A stretch of DNA of 64,000 nt from Mariprofundus sp. (GTDB lineage: Bacteria; Pseudomonadota; Zetaproteobacteria; Mariprofundales; Mariprofundaceae), in the NCBI GenBank assembly GCA_021772775.1, contig JAJFLH010000029.1, forward strand, positions 36,633 to 100,632, given 5' to 3'. Under the pieces are notes generated by a model. The model was not told the DNA's origin. It was given only the letters and a program-made list of their open reading frames with translations, and did not search any database. Made by a program: the position numbers and the translations under genes. How positions within the stretch are numbered: the first letter of the stretch is position 1; each line of letters begins with the position of its first letter. Below are positions 31,121-41,984 of the stretch, one piece after another.

Positions 31121-31885
31121 TCAAAAACGAAATGATAAACCTGTTTTATAGCTCACATCGCTGCTTTTAACACCTGCAGGTGGACGCGAATCCTGTGACA
31201 GTTCCATGGCAACTTTCAAATCAAGATTATCGCTTAATGCAACATGTAGGGCGGCATCATCAAGCAGGCGATAATCGGCACCATCTTTCCATGCTGGCTG
31301 ATAATAAACGGTATTTTGTAAACGTACACGACCATTAAACGCATAGCGTAATGCCAGATAAGAGTTTCCACGCCACAGGCGGGTCACCGGAATAGCAATT
31401 ACGCCTGCGCGTAGAGCCTCCCGCTCATAAAAACTTCCCAACCCCACATTACAGCTCAACGCCTGCAACTGATACGACCAGCGCACACCACCACCGAGCA
31501 GGGTACGTAATTTAAGTCGTGCAAACTCATTTTTCTGAGCCTGAGAAAACCCCTCGACAGCCCAGTTCTCACTCAAACTATACCGATGTCGAAAATGCAT
31601 AAATGATTTGTTGGTATCCCTCACACCACGGCTTTTTCCATAGCTGAAACTACCAACCAGAATATTGGTATGTTGCCCATGCTGCCAGATCAGCCGCCCA
31701 CTACTCTCGGCAGTCAATTTAACACTGTTGCCTGAGCTACCACTGAATGAAAGATCCAGTTTTCCAACCAGCCCATCTCCATCGGCAATCAGATCCATAT
31801 CCTCAGCATTGATAATAGCCAAAGCCTGCATAGGCATGGTTTGAATAGTAAGAATAGAGAGGAATAACAGAATAATGATTCGCAT
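31121..31885 (-). CDS. DUF481-like outer-membrane protein
   Basis: Signal peptide; beta-strand pattern; NKSFMHFRHRYSLSENWAVEGFSQAQKNEFARLKLRTLLGGGVRW. Confidence 0.65.
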   Translation of the reverse strand: MRIIILLFLSILTIQTMPMQALAIINAEDMDLIADGDGLVGKLDLSFSGSSGNSVKLTAESSGRLIWQHGQHTNILVGSFSYGKSRGVRDTNKSFMHFRHRYSLSENWAVEGFSQAQKNEFARLKLRTLLGGGVRWSYQLQALSCNVGLGSFYEREALRAGVIAIPVTRLWRGNSYLALRYAFNGRVRLQNTVYYQPAWKDGADYRLLDDAALHVALSDNLDLKVAMELSQDSRPPAGVKSSDVSYKTGLSFRF

Positions 31886-31970
31886 GTGCCAATGTTAACC
31901 CGCATTTTTCAGATGTCTTGCGCTTACGATGGTTGGCAATCAGAGCACATCTATTCAGCATGCCTGCATG

Positions 31971-32813
31971 CTTAGTTACCAACACACTTACCATGCAGGC
32001 AATCACGCCGATCTGTTAAAACAGATCATCCTTGGCGATGTCGTTTCCGCCATGCAAAAGAAAGAGACACCCCTGTTTCTATTCGACGCTTTTGCCAGCC
32101 GTGGCATCTACGATCTCACATCTGTCGAAGCATTGAAAAACTGTGAGTTCAATACAGGTATCGGAAAAGTATGGTCTTTAAAAGATCACCCCAGCCCTGC
32201 AGGCATCACTCGCTGGTTCAGGCTGATTAAACGTGAAAACATGGATAACACATTCAACAGATTCCCTGGCTCCACTGCTGTTCTCGCATCAATGTTACGC
32301 GAATCTGACCGCCTTGCGGCCTGCGACCTCCATCCACAGGAGTTCGAAGGACTGCGCCACAGCATCCAAAGCAGTCGTAAGCTTGCCCTGCATAAACGCG
32401 ATGCGTTTGAAGCAATGGGAGCACTCTTACCGCCTAAAGAGAAACGCGGTGTGGTATTTATTGATCCATCCTATGAAGACAAATCCGAATACCAGAAAGT
32501 AGCCCAGACCATTAGCGACACCTACCCCCACTTTCGTGCAGGTGTTTATGTCATCTGGTATCCGCTACTGCCCGCTGAACGTCATCACGAACTATTTAAG
32601 GAGCTTAAACGCTCTGGCATCCGCAAAATTTTACGCATTGAGTTGGATTGCGGCGATAGCTTCCCGGATATGCAGATGCACGGCTCCGGCATGCTGATTG
32701 TGAATCCTCCATGGCATGCAAAAGAGGCCATGCAAGCATCACTGAACTGGATCAATGAAAACCTAACTGGTGGCAAAGGCGAAACCCACTCCAGCTGGCT
32801 AGTTCCCGAATAG
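31971..32813 (+). CDS. rlmJ: 23S rRNA (adenine2030-N6)-methyltransferase RlmJ
   Basis: MLSYQHTYHAGNHADLLKQ...GVVFIDPSYEDKSEYQKV...MLIVNPPW. Confidence 0.93.
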   Translation, partial: LSYQHTYHAGNHADLLKQIILGDVVSAMQKKETPLFLFDAFASRGIYDLTSVEALKNCEFNTGIGKVWSLKDHPSPAGITRWFRLIKRENMDNTFNRFPGSTAVLASMLRESDRLAACDLHPQEFEGLRHSIQSSRKLALHKRDAFEAMGALLPPKEKRGVVFIDPSYEDKSEYQKVAQTISDTYPHFRAGVYVIWYPLLPAERHHELFKELKRSGIRKILRIELDCGDSFPDMQMHGSGMLIVNPPWHAKEAMQASLNWINENLTGGKGETHSSWLVPE

Positions 32814-32934
32814 GTTTAAAAAAACAGTGCCATAAAGTATCCGCACCATCAATATTGATGAAAAACAGCATTTATTTTAATTTTACTCACAGCCATACTA
32901 CGACGGTTTGTGATGTGCTGAAGCGTTAGTGGTA

Positions 32935-33290
32935 TAGGCGAGTTCGTTCATTTCTTTTACAAAAAAGAAACGAACCAAAGAAAGTTGCCTGCAAATCTGC
33001 TTCTCCCTGCGTATTGATCGTGAAATAGGGCGAAAAGACTTTCCGCCTTTCCCCATTTAACAATCAATACTCAGGCGCATCTCGCAGCAGGGGTAAAAAG
33101 ACTTATCTCCCCCCGCTAGCAGGCTGCCGAGACAAGTATTCAGAATCGGATGAGAACGGCAGATGCCGTGACCGATTATGGATACGCAGGATCGGGTACC
33201 CGAAGGGCTGGCTGATTTGGGGCGGCTTCCTTTCGTTCTCTCTTTGCCGTTAAAGAAAGGACAAGAGCCCTAGCTCTTCATTGCAGGAAA
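32935..33290. repeat. intergenic imperfect palindromic element (~350 bp)
   Basis: Outer arms GTTCGTTTC...GAACCAAAGAAAGTTGCC and GGCGGCTTCCTTTCGTTCTCTC; inner arms GCGTATTGATCGTGAAATAGG and CCCATTTAACAATCAATACTCAGGCGC are inverted copies; no convincing ORF. Confidence 0.5.
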
Positions 33291-33308
33291 AATAACGAGT
33301 AGCGGTGA

Positions 33309-34820
33309 TTAACTCGCCTTTCTGCTTAGGTAATCAACAATCAAACGTACGCCGGCGCCTGTTCCGCCTTTGGCAGAAATGTCATTGCCCTTCATATTCC
33401 AGGCTGTGCCTGCGATATCGAGATGAGCCCATGGCACATCTCCCACAAAACGAGATAGAAAGCAGGCAGCAGTGATTGTGCCACCATCACGACCACCGAT
33501 ATTACGAATATCAGCAATATCAGACTTGATCTGCTCCTGATATTCCTCATGCATCGGCAGCTCCCACACACGGTCATAAGTATGGTCACCGGAAACTTTC
33601 AGATCGCTTTTAATCTTTTCACCCGTCCCCAACATACCCGTAGCATGTGAACCTAAAGCGACTACGCAGGCACCTGTCAGCGTAGCAAAATCGATAATCT
33701 CAGCCGGTTTCTGCTCAGCAGCATAAGCCAGTGCATCTGAGAGGATAATGCGCCCTTCTGCATCTGTATTCTGAATCTCAATAGAGATATCTTTTTTATA
33801 ACCAACCAGAACATCACCCGGTTTGTAAGCGGCTGATCCCAACAGGTTTTCAGTCGATGGAATAAGCCCCAGCACATTGATCGGCAGATTCATTTCAGTA
33901 ATAGTTTTAAATATACCCAGTACGACAGCTGAGCCACACATATCAAACTTCATCTCATCCATCTGAGCACCGGGTTTAATAGAGATACCACCGGCATCAA
34001 AGGTCAAACCTTTACCCACCAGTGCAACCGGCGCATCACCTTCGTTTCCACCCTTATAATCCAGAATGATAAAACGTGGTTCTTTAGCAGAGCCCTGATT
34101 CACTGCCAAAAGGTTATAAAAGCCAATCTCTTCAATAGCAGCCTTACCCATCACGGTTACATTGAGCTTTTCATGGCTAAGTGCGGCGGCCTGATCACCA
34201 AGAAATTCCGGTGTACAAACGTTACCCGGCTCATTGGAGAGATCACGTGCAAAGTTCGTTCCGGCAGAAACGGCACGCGCTCGTGCTACGGCCAACTCGG
34301 CATCATTCAGTTCTTCTTGTGACGAGATCATGATTGTGATCGAACGCAGACCACGATGTTTATCATCTTTCTTATGTTTATATTTATCAAAACGGTACAG
34401 GCCCAGCTCTACGCCTTCCGCTATAGCCTGAACTTTTTCAGCCAACGAAGCCTCGCCTACAGCTAGCTCAGACAGATACAGAGATACATCTTGCGCGCCG
34501 CTTTTTTCTAACTTACGTGCCGCTTTTGCAGCCAGCACACGCAGTTTATGCAGCGTCAACTTCTTCTCATCACCAACACCTAGCAACATCACACGCTGTG
34601 TCAGCGTACCTTCCACATCATACAGTGTTCTAGTCCCACCAAATGAGCCGGTAGAGTCAAATTTATTCAAAAAATTAGGCAATACTTTACCTGTTGCAAG
34701 CTGCAAAGCCTTGCCTGAATCTGTCAATTCACGCCCTTCCAGCAGAGCAATGACCACCGCATCATCACGCTGTTGATCAGCAGGCCCTGCCTTAACATTC
34801 AATTCGATCATAAAAAACAC
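33309..34820 (-). CDS. pepA: leucyl aminopeptidase (M17)
   Basis: VGKGLTFDAGGISIKP, NTDAEGRIILSDAL. Confidence 0.95.
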   Translation of the reverse strand: MFFMIELNVKAGPADQQRDDAVVIALLEGRELTDSGKALQLATGKVLPNFLNKFDSTGSFGGTRTLYDVEGTLTQRVMLLGVGDEKKLTLHKLRVLAAKAARKLEKSGAQDVSLYLSELAVGEASLAEKVQAIAEGVELGLYRFDKYKHKKDDKHRGLRSITIMISSQEELNDAELAVARARAVSAGTNFARDLSNEPGNVCTPEFLGDQAAALSHEKLNVTVMGKAAIEEIGFYNLLAVNQGSAKEPRFIILDYKGGNEGDAPVALVGKGLTFDAGGISIKPGAQMDEMKFDMCGSAVVLGIFKTITEMNLPINVLGLIPSTENLLGSAAYKPGDVLVGYKKDISIEIQNTDAEGRIILSDALAYAAEQKPAEIIDFATLTGACVVALGSHATGMLGTGEKIKSDLKVSGDHTYDRVWELPMHEEYQEQIKSDIADIRNIGGRDGGTITAACFLSRFVGDVPWAHLDIAGTAWNMKGNDISAKGGTGAGVRLIVDYLSRKAS

Positions 34821-34845
34821 CTCAACAAATAAATAAGTCAGTTAC

Positions 34846-36291
34846 TCAGTTCCGCCAAAACTCTGGGATCAACAATACAAAAAATGTATAGATCTCTAAA
34901 CGGCCAAGCACCATTCCAAAAATCAAAACTGATTTTGCCATATCCGGTAAAGATTGATAATTATCAGCCGGGCCCACCTGACCAAAACCTGGTCCCGTGT
35001 TGGTAATACAGGCTGCAGCTGCAGTAAATGATGTCACCATATCCACGCCGGAAATTGCCACCAACACTGCAATAATAAGATAACAGACAATAAATAGAAC
35101 AGCGAAACCCCACAAAGCTTCCGTCACATTCGATGTAATACGATGACTACCCATTTTCACATGAATCACACCATGCGGGTGCACCAGACGACGGATTTCA
35201 CGTACGCCCTGACGAAAGAGCAGCAGAATACGCACCACTTTCATACCACCACCGGTTGAGCCCGCGCATGCACCGACAAACATCGTCAATAACAATAAGA
35301 GCGTTGCACCAGCTGGCCACTGGCCATAGTCACTAACAGCAAAACCTGTTGTTGTAGCAACGGCCACCACATTAAACAACACATCAATGGCTTTATCATT
35401 CTCACTTGAAGCTAGGATAAGACTGATCAATATCACCAGCACAGAGATCCAGATGATGTATGTGCGGAACTCTTCATCTCTAAAATAGGCACGCAGAGAA
35501 AAGCCCTGCAAAGCAGCTGCAAAATGGAGTGTAAAATTGATACCGGCCAGCACCATAAAAAACACACCCATCAATTTCAGCGTAGGACTATCAAAATAAC
35601 CAAAGCTGGCATCATGAGTAGAAAAACCACCAATGGCGACCGTACACATCGCATGATTAATCGCATCAAATGTATTCATGCCACCAAAGCTATAAGCCAC
35701 CGCACAAACAATCGTCATACCGAGATAGAGATACCACAGTAGTTTAGCCGTTTCCGTCACCCGCGCAGTCAATTTATCTTTCACCGGCCCCGGTGTTTCA
35801 GCCTTAAACAGCTGCATGCCACCCACACCCAATAACGGCATCACCGCAACGGCCAATACAATGATCCCCATGCCACCCAACCACTCCTGCATAGAACGCC
35901 AAAACAGAATCGAACGGGGTAGATCATCCAGACCAGAGAGCACTGTCGCACCTGTCGTAGTCAAACCGGATGCCGACTCAAACATGGCATCTACCATGGA
36001 TGGCAATGTACCCGTTGTCCAAAACGGTACTGCGCCAATCAAGGCCAGAACCAACCAGGCCAATGCAACAATCAAAAAGCCATCACGATGGGTTAATCGC
36101 TTCGGTGCACCACCGCCAAAACGCATCATTGCCGCCCCCAATAGAATCACGATACCACCGGCTTCTAAAAACTCGGCAACATGCCCTGCATCATAATACA
36201 GCGCCACCAGTGCAGGCACCATCATGCTGGCGCCATACAGCATTACCAGCACCCCAATCGTCCAAATTACGCCCTTAGGATGCATCAGCAC
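34846..36291 (-). CDS. trkH: Trk-type K+ uptake protein TrkH
   Basis: ASGLTTTGATVLSGLDDLPRSILFWRSMQEWLGGMGIIVL; GACAGSTGGGMKVVRILLL. Confidence 0.95.
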   Translation of the reverse strand: MLMHPKGVIWTIGVLVMLYGASMMVPALVALYYDAGHVAEFLEAGGIVILLGAAMMRFGGGAPKRLTHRDGFLIVALAWLVLALIGAVPFWTTGTLPSMVDAMFESASGLTTTGATVLSGLDDLPRSILFWRSMQEWLGGMGIIVLAVAVMPLLGVGGMQLFKAETPGPVKDKLTARVTETAKLLWYLYLGMTIVCAVAYSFGGMNTFDAINHAMCTVAIGGFSTHDASFGYFDSPTLKLMGVFFMVLAGINFTLHFAAALQGFSLRAYFRDEEFRTYIIWISVLVILISLILASSENDKAIDVLFNVVAVATTTGFAVSDYGQWPAGATLLLLLTMFVGACAGSTGGGMKVVRILLLFRQGVREIRRLVHPHGVIHVKMGSHRITSNVTEALWGFAVLFIVCYLIIAVLVAISGVDMVTSFTAAAACITNTGPGFGQVGPADNYQSLPDMAKSVLIFGMVLGRLEIYTFFVLLIPEFWRN

Positions 36292-36315
36292 TACCCATCA
36301 TTTTATAGTTATCCA

Positions 36316-37689
36316 TCAGAAAAATTCCAAATGTACTTCGAATAGCGCTTCAACAGCAGCAACCGATGCACTTGTTGTGACAATCAGCACATGATCTTGA
36401 CTTTCAACCTGCACATCACCATTGGGCACAATCACTTTCCCTTTACGCAAAATAGCCCCCACCACAGTATCTTCCGGTAAAACCAGCTGACGCAGTGGCG
36501 TACTCAAGATTGCACTGGTTTCCAACGCCTCAGCTTCCAGCACTTCCAGATTACCATCAGCCAGCGATGCCATGCCGTGAATTCTACCCTTACGCACAAA
36601 ACTCAATATAGATGCTACAGTCGACAAACGCGGTGATACCGTAACATCCAGGCCAATCTGACGTACCAACTGTCCATAAATAGAACGATTCACCAATGTC
36701 ACCACATGCGGTACACCATAACGTTTAGCGATTAAACTACTGAGGATATTGGTCTCATCATCATTGGTCATGGCCAGAAAATCATCCATTTTATCAATGT
36801 TCTCTTCTTCCAATAACTTCTGATCCAAAGCATCACCTTGAATCACTACAACATCATCAAACTGGTCAGAGAGCCACTCCGCTCTCTCCCTGTTGAATTC
36901 AATCACCTTCACATAAGAGCCTGCTTTTTCCAGCTCTTTGGCCACAATAAAGCCGATGTGACCACCACCAACCATCAACACATTACGCCCCTGTGGCGAA
37001 TGACAGGTGAAATTAAGCACCCGCATCAATGGATCCAACTGCTCTTTGGCCACAGCCACATAAATACTGTCGCCCGCCAAGAGTACAGTGTTCCCCTTGG
37101 GCACACTCCAACGACCATTATGTTCGTGAGCCACAACATAGATACGCAGTTCACCCATCACTTCCGGCAGTTCCATCAGCGAGAGACCAGCTAAATTACT
37201 TTTGGGGCGTACAGTAAATTCAACCAACTGGATGGCTCCACCAAAAAACTCTCTCGCATCCAGTGCACTCGATACATTCAAGCGCCCCATCACCACCTTA
37301 GCCGCTTCCCCTTCCGGTGAAATAATCACATCAATAGGCAAATCATCCCGGCCAATCAGACCTGGATAATTGGCATAATCCGGCTCACGCACACGGGCCA
37401 GTTTAGTCGGCACTTTAAACAGCGAATGTGCCACCTGACAGGCCAGCATATTCACTTCGTCATTGGTCGTTACGGCAATCAGAAGATCCGCATTCTCCGC
37501 CCCGGCCTGCTCCAGCACAGATGGGTGAGATGCCATGCCAGATACCGTTTTCACATCCATCGAGTCTGCAATCACTTGCAAGCGATCCGTATCCAGATCA
37601 ACCACAGAGACATTATTACCCTCTGCAGATAAGCGGCTAGCAATATGATAACCCACCTCTCCAGCTCCTAGAACGACGACATTTTTCAT
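36316..37689 (-). CDS. trkA: Trk system K+ transport regulatory subunit TrkA
   Basis: Two TrkA-N domains: VVVLGAGEVGYHIASRLSAEGNNVSVVDLD; VLMVGGGHIGFIVAKELEKAG. Confidence 0.95.
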   Translation of the reverse strand: MKNVVVLGAGEVGYHIASRLSAEGNNVSVVDLDTDRLQVIADSMDVKTVSGMASHPSVLEQAGAENADLLIAVTTNDEVNMLACQVAHSLFKVPTKLARVREPDYANYPGLIGRDDLPIDVIISPEGEAAKVVMGRLNVSSALDAREFFGGAIQLVEFTVRPKSNLAGLSLMELPEVMGELRIYVVAHEHNGRWSVPKGNTVLLAGDSIYVAVAKEQLDPLMRVLNFTCHSPQGRNVLMVGGGHIGFIVAKELEKAGSYVKVIEFNRERAEWLSDQFDDVVVIQGDALDQKLLEEENIDKMDDFLAMTNDDETNILSSLIAKRYGVPHVVTLVNRSIYGQLVRQIGLDVTVSPRLSTVASILSFVRKGRIHGMASLADGNLEVLEAEALETSAILSTPLRQLVLPEDTVVGAILRKGKVIVPNGDVQVESQDHVLIVTTSASVAAVEALFEVHLEFF

Positions 37690-39107
37690 GGGACTTCCTT
37701 CTCAGGGGGCTGTAACCCGAATGATTTAATTTTGCGATGCAACTGGCTGCGCTCCATACCGATATCGGCAGATGTACGACTGATATTCCAATCATGTTTA
37801 TTCAGATGCTGCAGCAGATAGACGCGTTCAAAGGCCTCGCGTGCGTCATGAAAGCTATCCGCTTCCACATTCGAAACATCATCTCTTCCAGGCATATCCG
37901 CTATAGATGTTGCATGCGCTGCTGTTGCTTGAGTAGAAGATTGATCCGGTGGCAACATCGTTGCCATGGTCATCTGTTCTCCAGGCATCAGAATATGGCA
38001 CCGTTCGATATAGTTGCGCAGTTCACGCACATTACCTGGCCAGCCATATAATTTAAGCGCTTCGATAACATCAGCCTCAAAACGCACCGCTTCTCCACCT
38101 AGAATTTTAGCTTGCTCATCAGCCAGCGTTTCAAGCAGTAGTGGTAAATCTTCCAAACGCTCCCGCAATGCAGGCATACGAATAGAGACCACATTCAGGC
38201 GATAATAAAAATCTTCCCTGAGCTTCTCTTCACGCAACACCTGATCAAGATCACGTGTACTGGCTGCAATCAAACGTACATTACTGGCCATCGAGGTAGG
38301 ATTACCCAAACGCTGAATCACACGCTCCTGCAACACGCGTAACACCTTCGCCTGTGCTGCCATGCTCAACTCTGTCACCTCATCGAAAAAAAGCGAACCT
38401 TGATGAGCTGTTTCAAAACTCCCACGCTGCGCATGCAAAGCACCTGTAAAAGCGCCTTTTTCGTGACCAAACAGCTCAGAGTCCATACGTCCGGCTGCTA
38501 TACTGGCAGTATTCACCTCAACAAAGGGAGCCTCTTTTCGTCTTGAAGCAAGATGCAACATTCTCGCAGCCACAGCTTTGCCGGTACCATGCTCACCGAG
38601 CAGTAACACCGGCGCATCAGATAGGGCAATACGCTTTATCAACGCTCTTACCTCAGCAATTACAGCACTATTACCGATTAACTCCTGACGGCTATGATGC
38701 ATCACATCCTGCCGTTTCAAATCTCTATTTTCCTGCTCCATTCTACGTTTTTGCACTGCATTACGGACAATAATCATCAAACGATCAAATGAGAGTGGTT
38801 TTTCAACAAAATCAAATGCGCCTAGTCGGGTTGCGCGAACAGCCGTATCAATGGTGGCATGGCCAGACATCATAATGACAGGCAGGTGAGCATCCATCTG
38901 CTGAATCCGGCTTAAAGTTTCTAGGCCGTCGATTCCGGGCATCCAAATATCGAGCAACACACAATCTACCGGCTGCTTACGCAAACGGGCCACGGCCTCT
39001 TCGCCAGAGGCCGCACTCACCACCAGATACTCTTCATCCTCAAACAAACCCTGCAGGGAGTCACGAATCGGTTCTTCATCATCAACAATCATGATACGTG
39101 CAGTCAT
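37686..39107 (-). CDS. ntrX: sigma-54-dependent response regulator, NtrX-like
   Basis: Receiver; AAA+ GAFTGA (GHEKGAFTGALHAQRG); Fis-type HTH; ATGA overlap with the kinase. Confidence 0.88.
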   Translation of the reverse strand: MTARIMIVDDEEPIRDSLQGLFEDEEYLVVSAASGEEAVARLRKQPVDCVLLDIWMPGIDGLETLSRIQQMDAHLPVIMMSGHATIDTAVRATRLGAFDFVEKPLSFDRLMIIVRNAVQKRRMEQENRDLKRQDVMHHSRQELIGNSAVIAEVRALIKRIALSDAPVLLLGEHGTGKAVAARMLHLASRRKEAPFVEVNTASIAAGRMDSELFGHEKGAFTGALHAQRGSFETAHQGSLFFDEVTELSMAAQAKVLRVLQERVIQRLGNPTSMASNVRLIAASTRDLDQVLREEKLREDFYYRLNVVSIRMPALRERLEDLPLLLETLADEQAKILGGEAVRFEADVIEALKLYGWPGNVRELRNYIERCHILMPGEQMTMATMLPPDQSSTQATAAHATSIADMPGRDDVSNVEADSFHDAREAFERVYLLQHLNKHDWNISRTSADIGMERSQLHRKIKSFGLQPPEKEVP

Positions 39108-41242
39108 GTCGCCTCCTTCTCTTGCACTTGGCGTGGCAATCTCAAACAAAAATGTGTGGGCTTGGATGGTGAGAGTAGCCTTAAATCACCGCCATGATCT
39201 TCGGCGATACGTTTGGCGATAGCCAAACCTAAACCTGAACCATCCGACTTGGTTGAATAATAGGCTTCAAATAACTTGCCAGCCCCATTTTCATCAATGC
39301 CTTCTCCATCGTCCTCAACATGCCATTCGGCAAACTCATCGCTCACCACTGCATAGAGACGAATTGCACATGTCTCAGCCGTTGCCGATACCGCATTATC
39401 CATCAAATTAATCAACACCTGGCGCACCTGATCAGGATCACACTGACAATACGACGCATCATGTTCAACAATCTCAACGTGGATCCTTCCATAACCGTGG
39501 AATAGTTCATTCATATCAGTGAGTAGTGTATTGACCAACACAGAACGCAGTTTTGGTTGCGGCATACGTGCCAATGTCGAAAAATCTGAAATCAGCCGTT
39601 GTAAACGCTCCGTCTGATCAATGATCGCTTTGGTACAAACATCAAAAACCTGCTCATTATCAACCTGCGAACGAAACCGCCGCTGTAGGCGTTCTGCCGA
39701 TAGTTTAATAGGTGTTAATGGATTCTTGATCTCATGCGCCAAACGCCGTGCCACTTCAGCCCACGCCTTACTTTTCTGCGCTTCAGCCAGTGCCGAGATA
39801 TCATCTATCACCAAAAGATAACCTGAAAATGCCGCTCCGTTCGCACTCAAACGAGCCCCTCGAGCCAGCAGGTGTAAGGTCTTACCTTCTGACATCTCCA
39901 CATCGAATTCGCGTTGCAAATAGTCTTCCGACTGATGCAATAGTTCATCATAGAAACCACCAATATCGCGCATATTGCCTCGACTCAGCTCTGAGAAGTC
40001 GGCACTTGGCACCCAATCTTCAGAGAGTTGAAGAATATCACGCACAGCTTGATTGAGCAGTCGCACTCGTCCATCTGCATCCACCAGCACTACGCCGGAG
40101 TGCAAATTGGCCAACAGTGATTCAAGCACATATTGACGACGCCTACTGCTATCGAGCGCTCGGGTTAAATCGCCCTGAGCCTGCTCAATGGCTTCAACAT
40201 TTTGTTTCAAGCGGGTCGCCATAGTATTGAATGAACGCCCCAACGAACCGAGTTCATCACGTGGCGAAGCTGATATTTCCACATCCAGATCACCTTCTGT
40301 GACCCGGTGCAGTGCCTCGGCCAAATCACCAACAGGTGCGGTTAATCGGCGCGCAAATAATAACGCAACTACACCAGCCAACAAGACAACAATCAGCGTC
40401 ACAAATAGCATTACATGGGTAAAAGTGGCCCGAATGGTCTGACGATTGCGCTCCAATTGGCGATAATTACTATAGTCCGCTTCAACAGAACGGGCATTTT
40501 GAATCACACCGGCAGGCAACGCCACCTCCACCCTTAACAGGCCGATTACTGAGACTGGACCTACCAACGGCGCATATCCCACTGCCACTTCACCATTATT
40601 GCGGGTCACCATCTCGGTCACCACCCGCCCCAAACGCATCGATAAACGCGCTGTATCACTCAATGGACTGGCTTGCAGGGCCGTCAATTCACCAGCCTGA
40701 ATACCTCCAACCTGTCTTTCATTGATATCGAACAACTCCACTTTTTGCCAACCTTCTGATTTACTCATTTCGGTTAGATAAGCACTGCTCGTACGGTAAT
40801 CCATATTGCCGCTAACCGCCGCCAATAGAGCCCCATCAGATATATAATCGAGCAGATTGCGTTTCATATCTTTTTCGACACGTTCATAAAAACCCTGTGC
40901 CAGATTCAGAGCACGATCAAGCAACGTATCCACACGAACATCAAACCAGACGTCCATACCCTTATCGACCATCTGACTAGCGGCCATTTGAATCACCATG
41001 GCAGGCACCAGCAGCATTGCCACCATGGCAATCACCAACTTGGCACGCAATCTGGAACCAGGGGCTGGCTCAATCGTCTCACGCAGTAGACGTATACCAT
41101 ATTGAATAAGCACCAGAGTCATCACCAGCATCAAACCAACATTTACCCATGCCAAAAATCCACCACCATCATCGGCAGATGGCCATAACATGACAGTAAC
41201 GGTTATCAATACCAATGCCATCAACAAGGGCACCAACCGCAT
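39104..41242 (-). CDS. ntrY: NtrY-like membrane histidine kinase
   Basis: TMs, HAMP, PAS, ARRLAHEIKNPLTPIKLSAERLQRRF. Confidence 0.88.
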   Translation of the reverse strand: MRLVPLLMALVLITVTVMLWPSADDGGGFLAWVNVGLMLVMTLVLIQYGIRLLRETIEPAPGSRLRAKLVIAMVAMLLVPAMVIQMAASQMVDKGMDVWFDVRVDTLLDRALNLAQGFYERVEKDMKRNLLDYISDGALLAAVSGNMDYRTSSAYLTEMSKSEGWQKVELFDINERQVGGIQAGELTALQASPLSDTARLSMRLGRVVTEMVTRNNGEVAVGYAPLVGPVSVIGLLRVEVALPAGVIQNARSVEADYSNYRQLERNRQTIRATFTHVMLFVTLIVVLLAGVVALLFARRLTAPVGDLAEALHRVTEGDLDVEISASPRDELGSLGRSFNTMATRLKQNVEAIEQAQGDLTRALDSSRRRQYVLESLLANLHSGVVLVDADGRVRLLNQAVRDILQLSEDWVPSADFSELSRGNMRDIGGFYDELLHQSEDYLQREFDVEMSEGKTLHLLARGARLSANGAAFSGYLLVIDDISALAEAQKSKAWAEVARRLAHEIKNPLTPIKLSAERLQRRFRSQVDNEQVFDVCTKAIIDQTERLQRLISDFSTLARMPQPKLRSVLVNTLLTDMNELFHGYGRIHVEIVEHDASYCQCDPDQVRQVLINLMDNAVSATAETCAIRLYAVVSDEFAEWHVEDDGEGIDENGAGKLFEAYYSTKSDGSGLGLAIAKRIAEDHGGDLRLLSPSKPTHFCLRLPRQVQEKEAT

Positions 41243-41256
41243 TACATTCAGCCTTG

Positions 41257-41820
41257 TCACTGCAGCGTGAACTCCTTTTGCATCTTGGCTGCCGTGGATG
41301 GCCACAAACCAGACCACCAGGCATCATTAGCATCACCAATATGAATATTTACATTCACACCTACGCGGTACGGTGTTTTCACCAACAATAGACTTCGATC
41401 CAGTACTGGAAAATGATTCAGACTGGTGAGAAACGCGATCGCACTATCAATACTGTATACACGATGGGAAATACCACTGGAGTGATCAATCAACAACCAG
41501 CTCCGGGTCAATAGATCCGGCTCAACACGCCGAATAACTGTAATATCGCCTATATTGTCATTCAACCAATATTCACGAACCTTGCCCACTTTCACTCGCC
41601 ATTCTGTCGCCACGGCAATCCCATCTTGCAACGGCTGCTGAAACATTTCACCTTCGACAGCCAACTGAGCAGTGCAATAAATCACCTTCGCATCGGTTTG
41701 AACCTGCAAACTCTCAGAAGCATCAGCAGCAAAACTCACCGGCACAAACAGCACTGCAGCCATCATGACTGCAATCCAAGTCGAAAGAAATTTATAACAT
41801 TTATAAAACAAATTAGACAT
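41257..41820 (-). CDS. DUF4390 family protein
   Basis: VEGEMFQQPLQDGIAVATEWRVKVGKVREYWLND...DLLTRSWLLIDHSSG. Confidence 0.75.
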   Translation of the reverse strand: MSNLFYKCYKFLSTWIAVMMAAVLFVPVSFAADASESLQVQTDAKVIYCTAQLAVEGEMFQQPLQDGIAVATEWRVKVGKVREYWLNDNIGDITVIRRVEPDLLTRSWLLIDHSSGISHRVYSIDSAIAFLTSLNHFPVLDRSLLLVKTPYRVGVNVNIHIGDANDAWWSGLWPSTAAKMQKEFTLQ

Positions 41821-41984
41821 CCGCCCGGAGTGTACCCCCAAGTTCTGACATTGACACGCAGCATATATTACAGACCTATGGTCAGCCATGGCATTTTCAA
41901 ATTGAGAACTCTGCGGATAGAGCAAAAAATAAATGAAGCTCTATTTCATCTTGTTTTACCCGCATAGCAACGCTAGAAAGGGCT

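Noticed and set aside
36316-36345. TrkA C-terminus ...EVHLEFF as a further copy of the DLF tail
   Set aside because: It is the natural end of the TrkA-C domain and lacks the acidic [DE][VI][DE]LF pattern.
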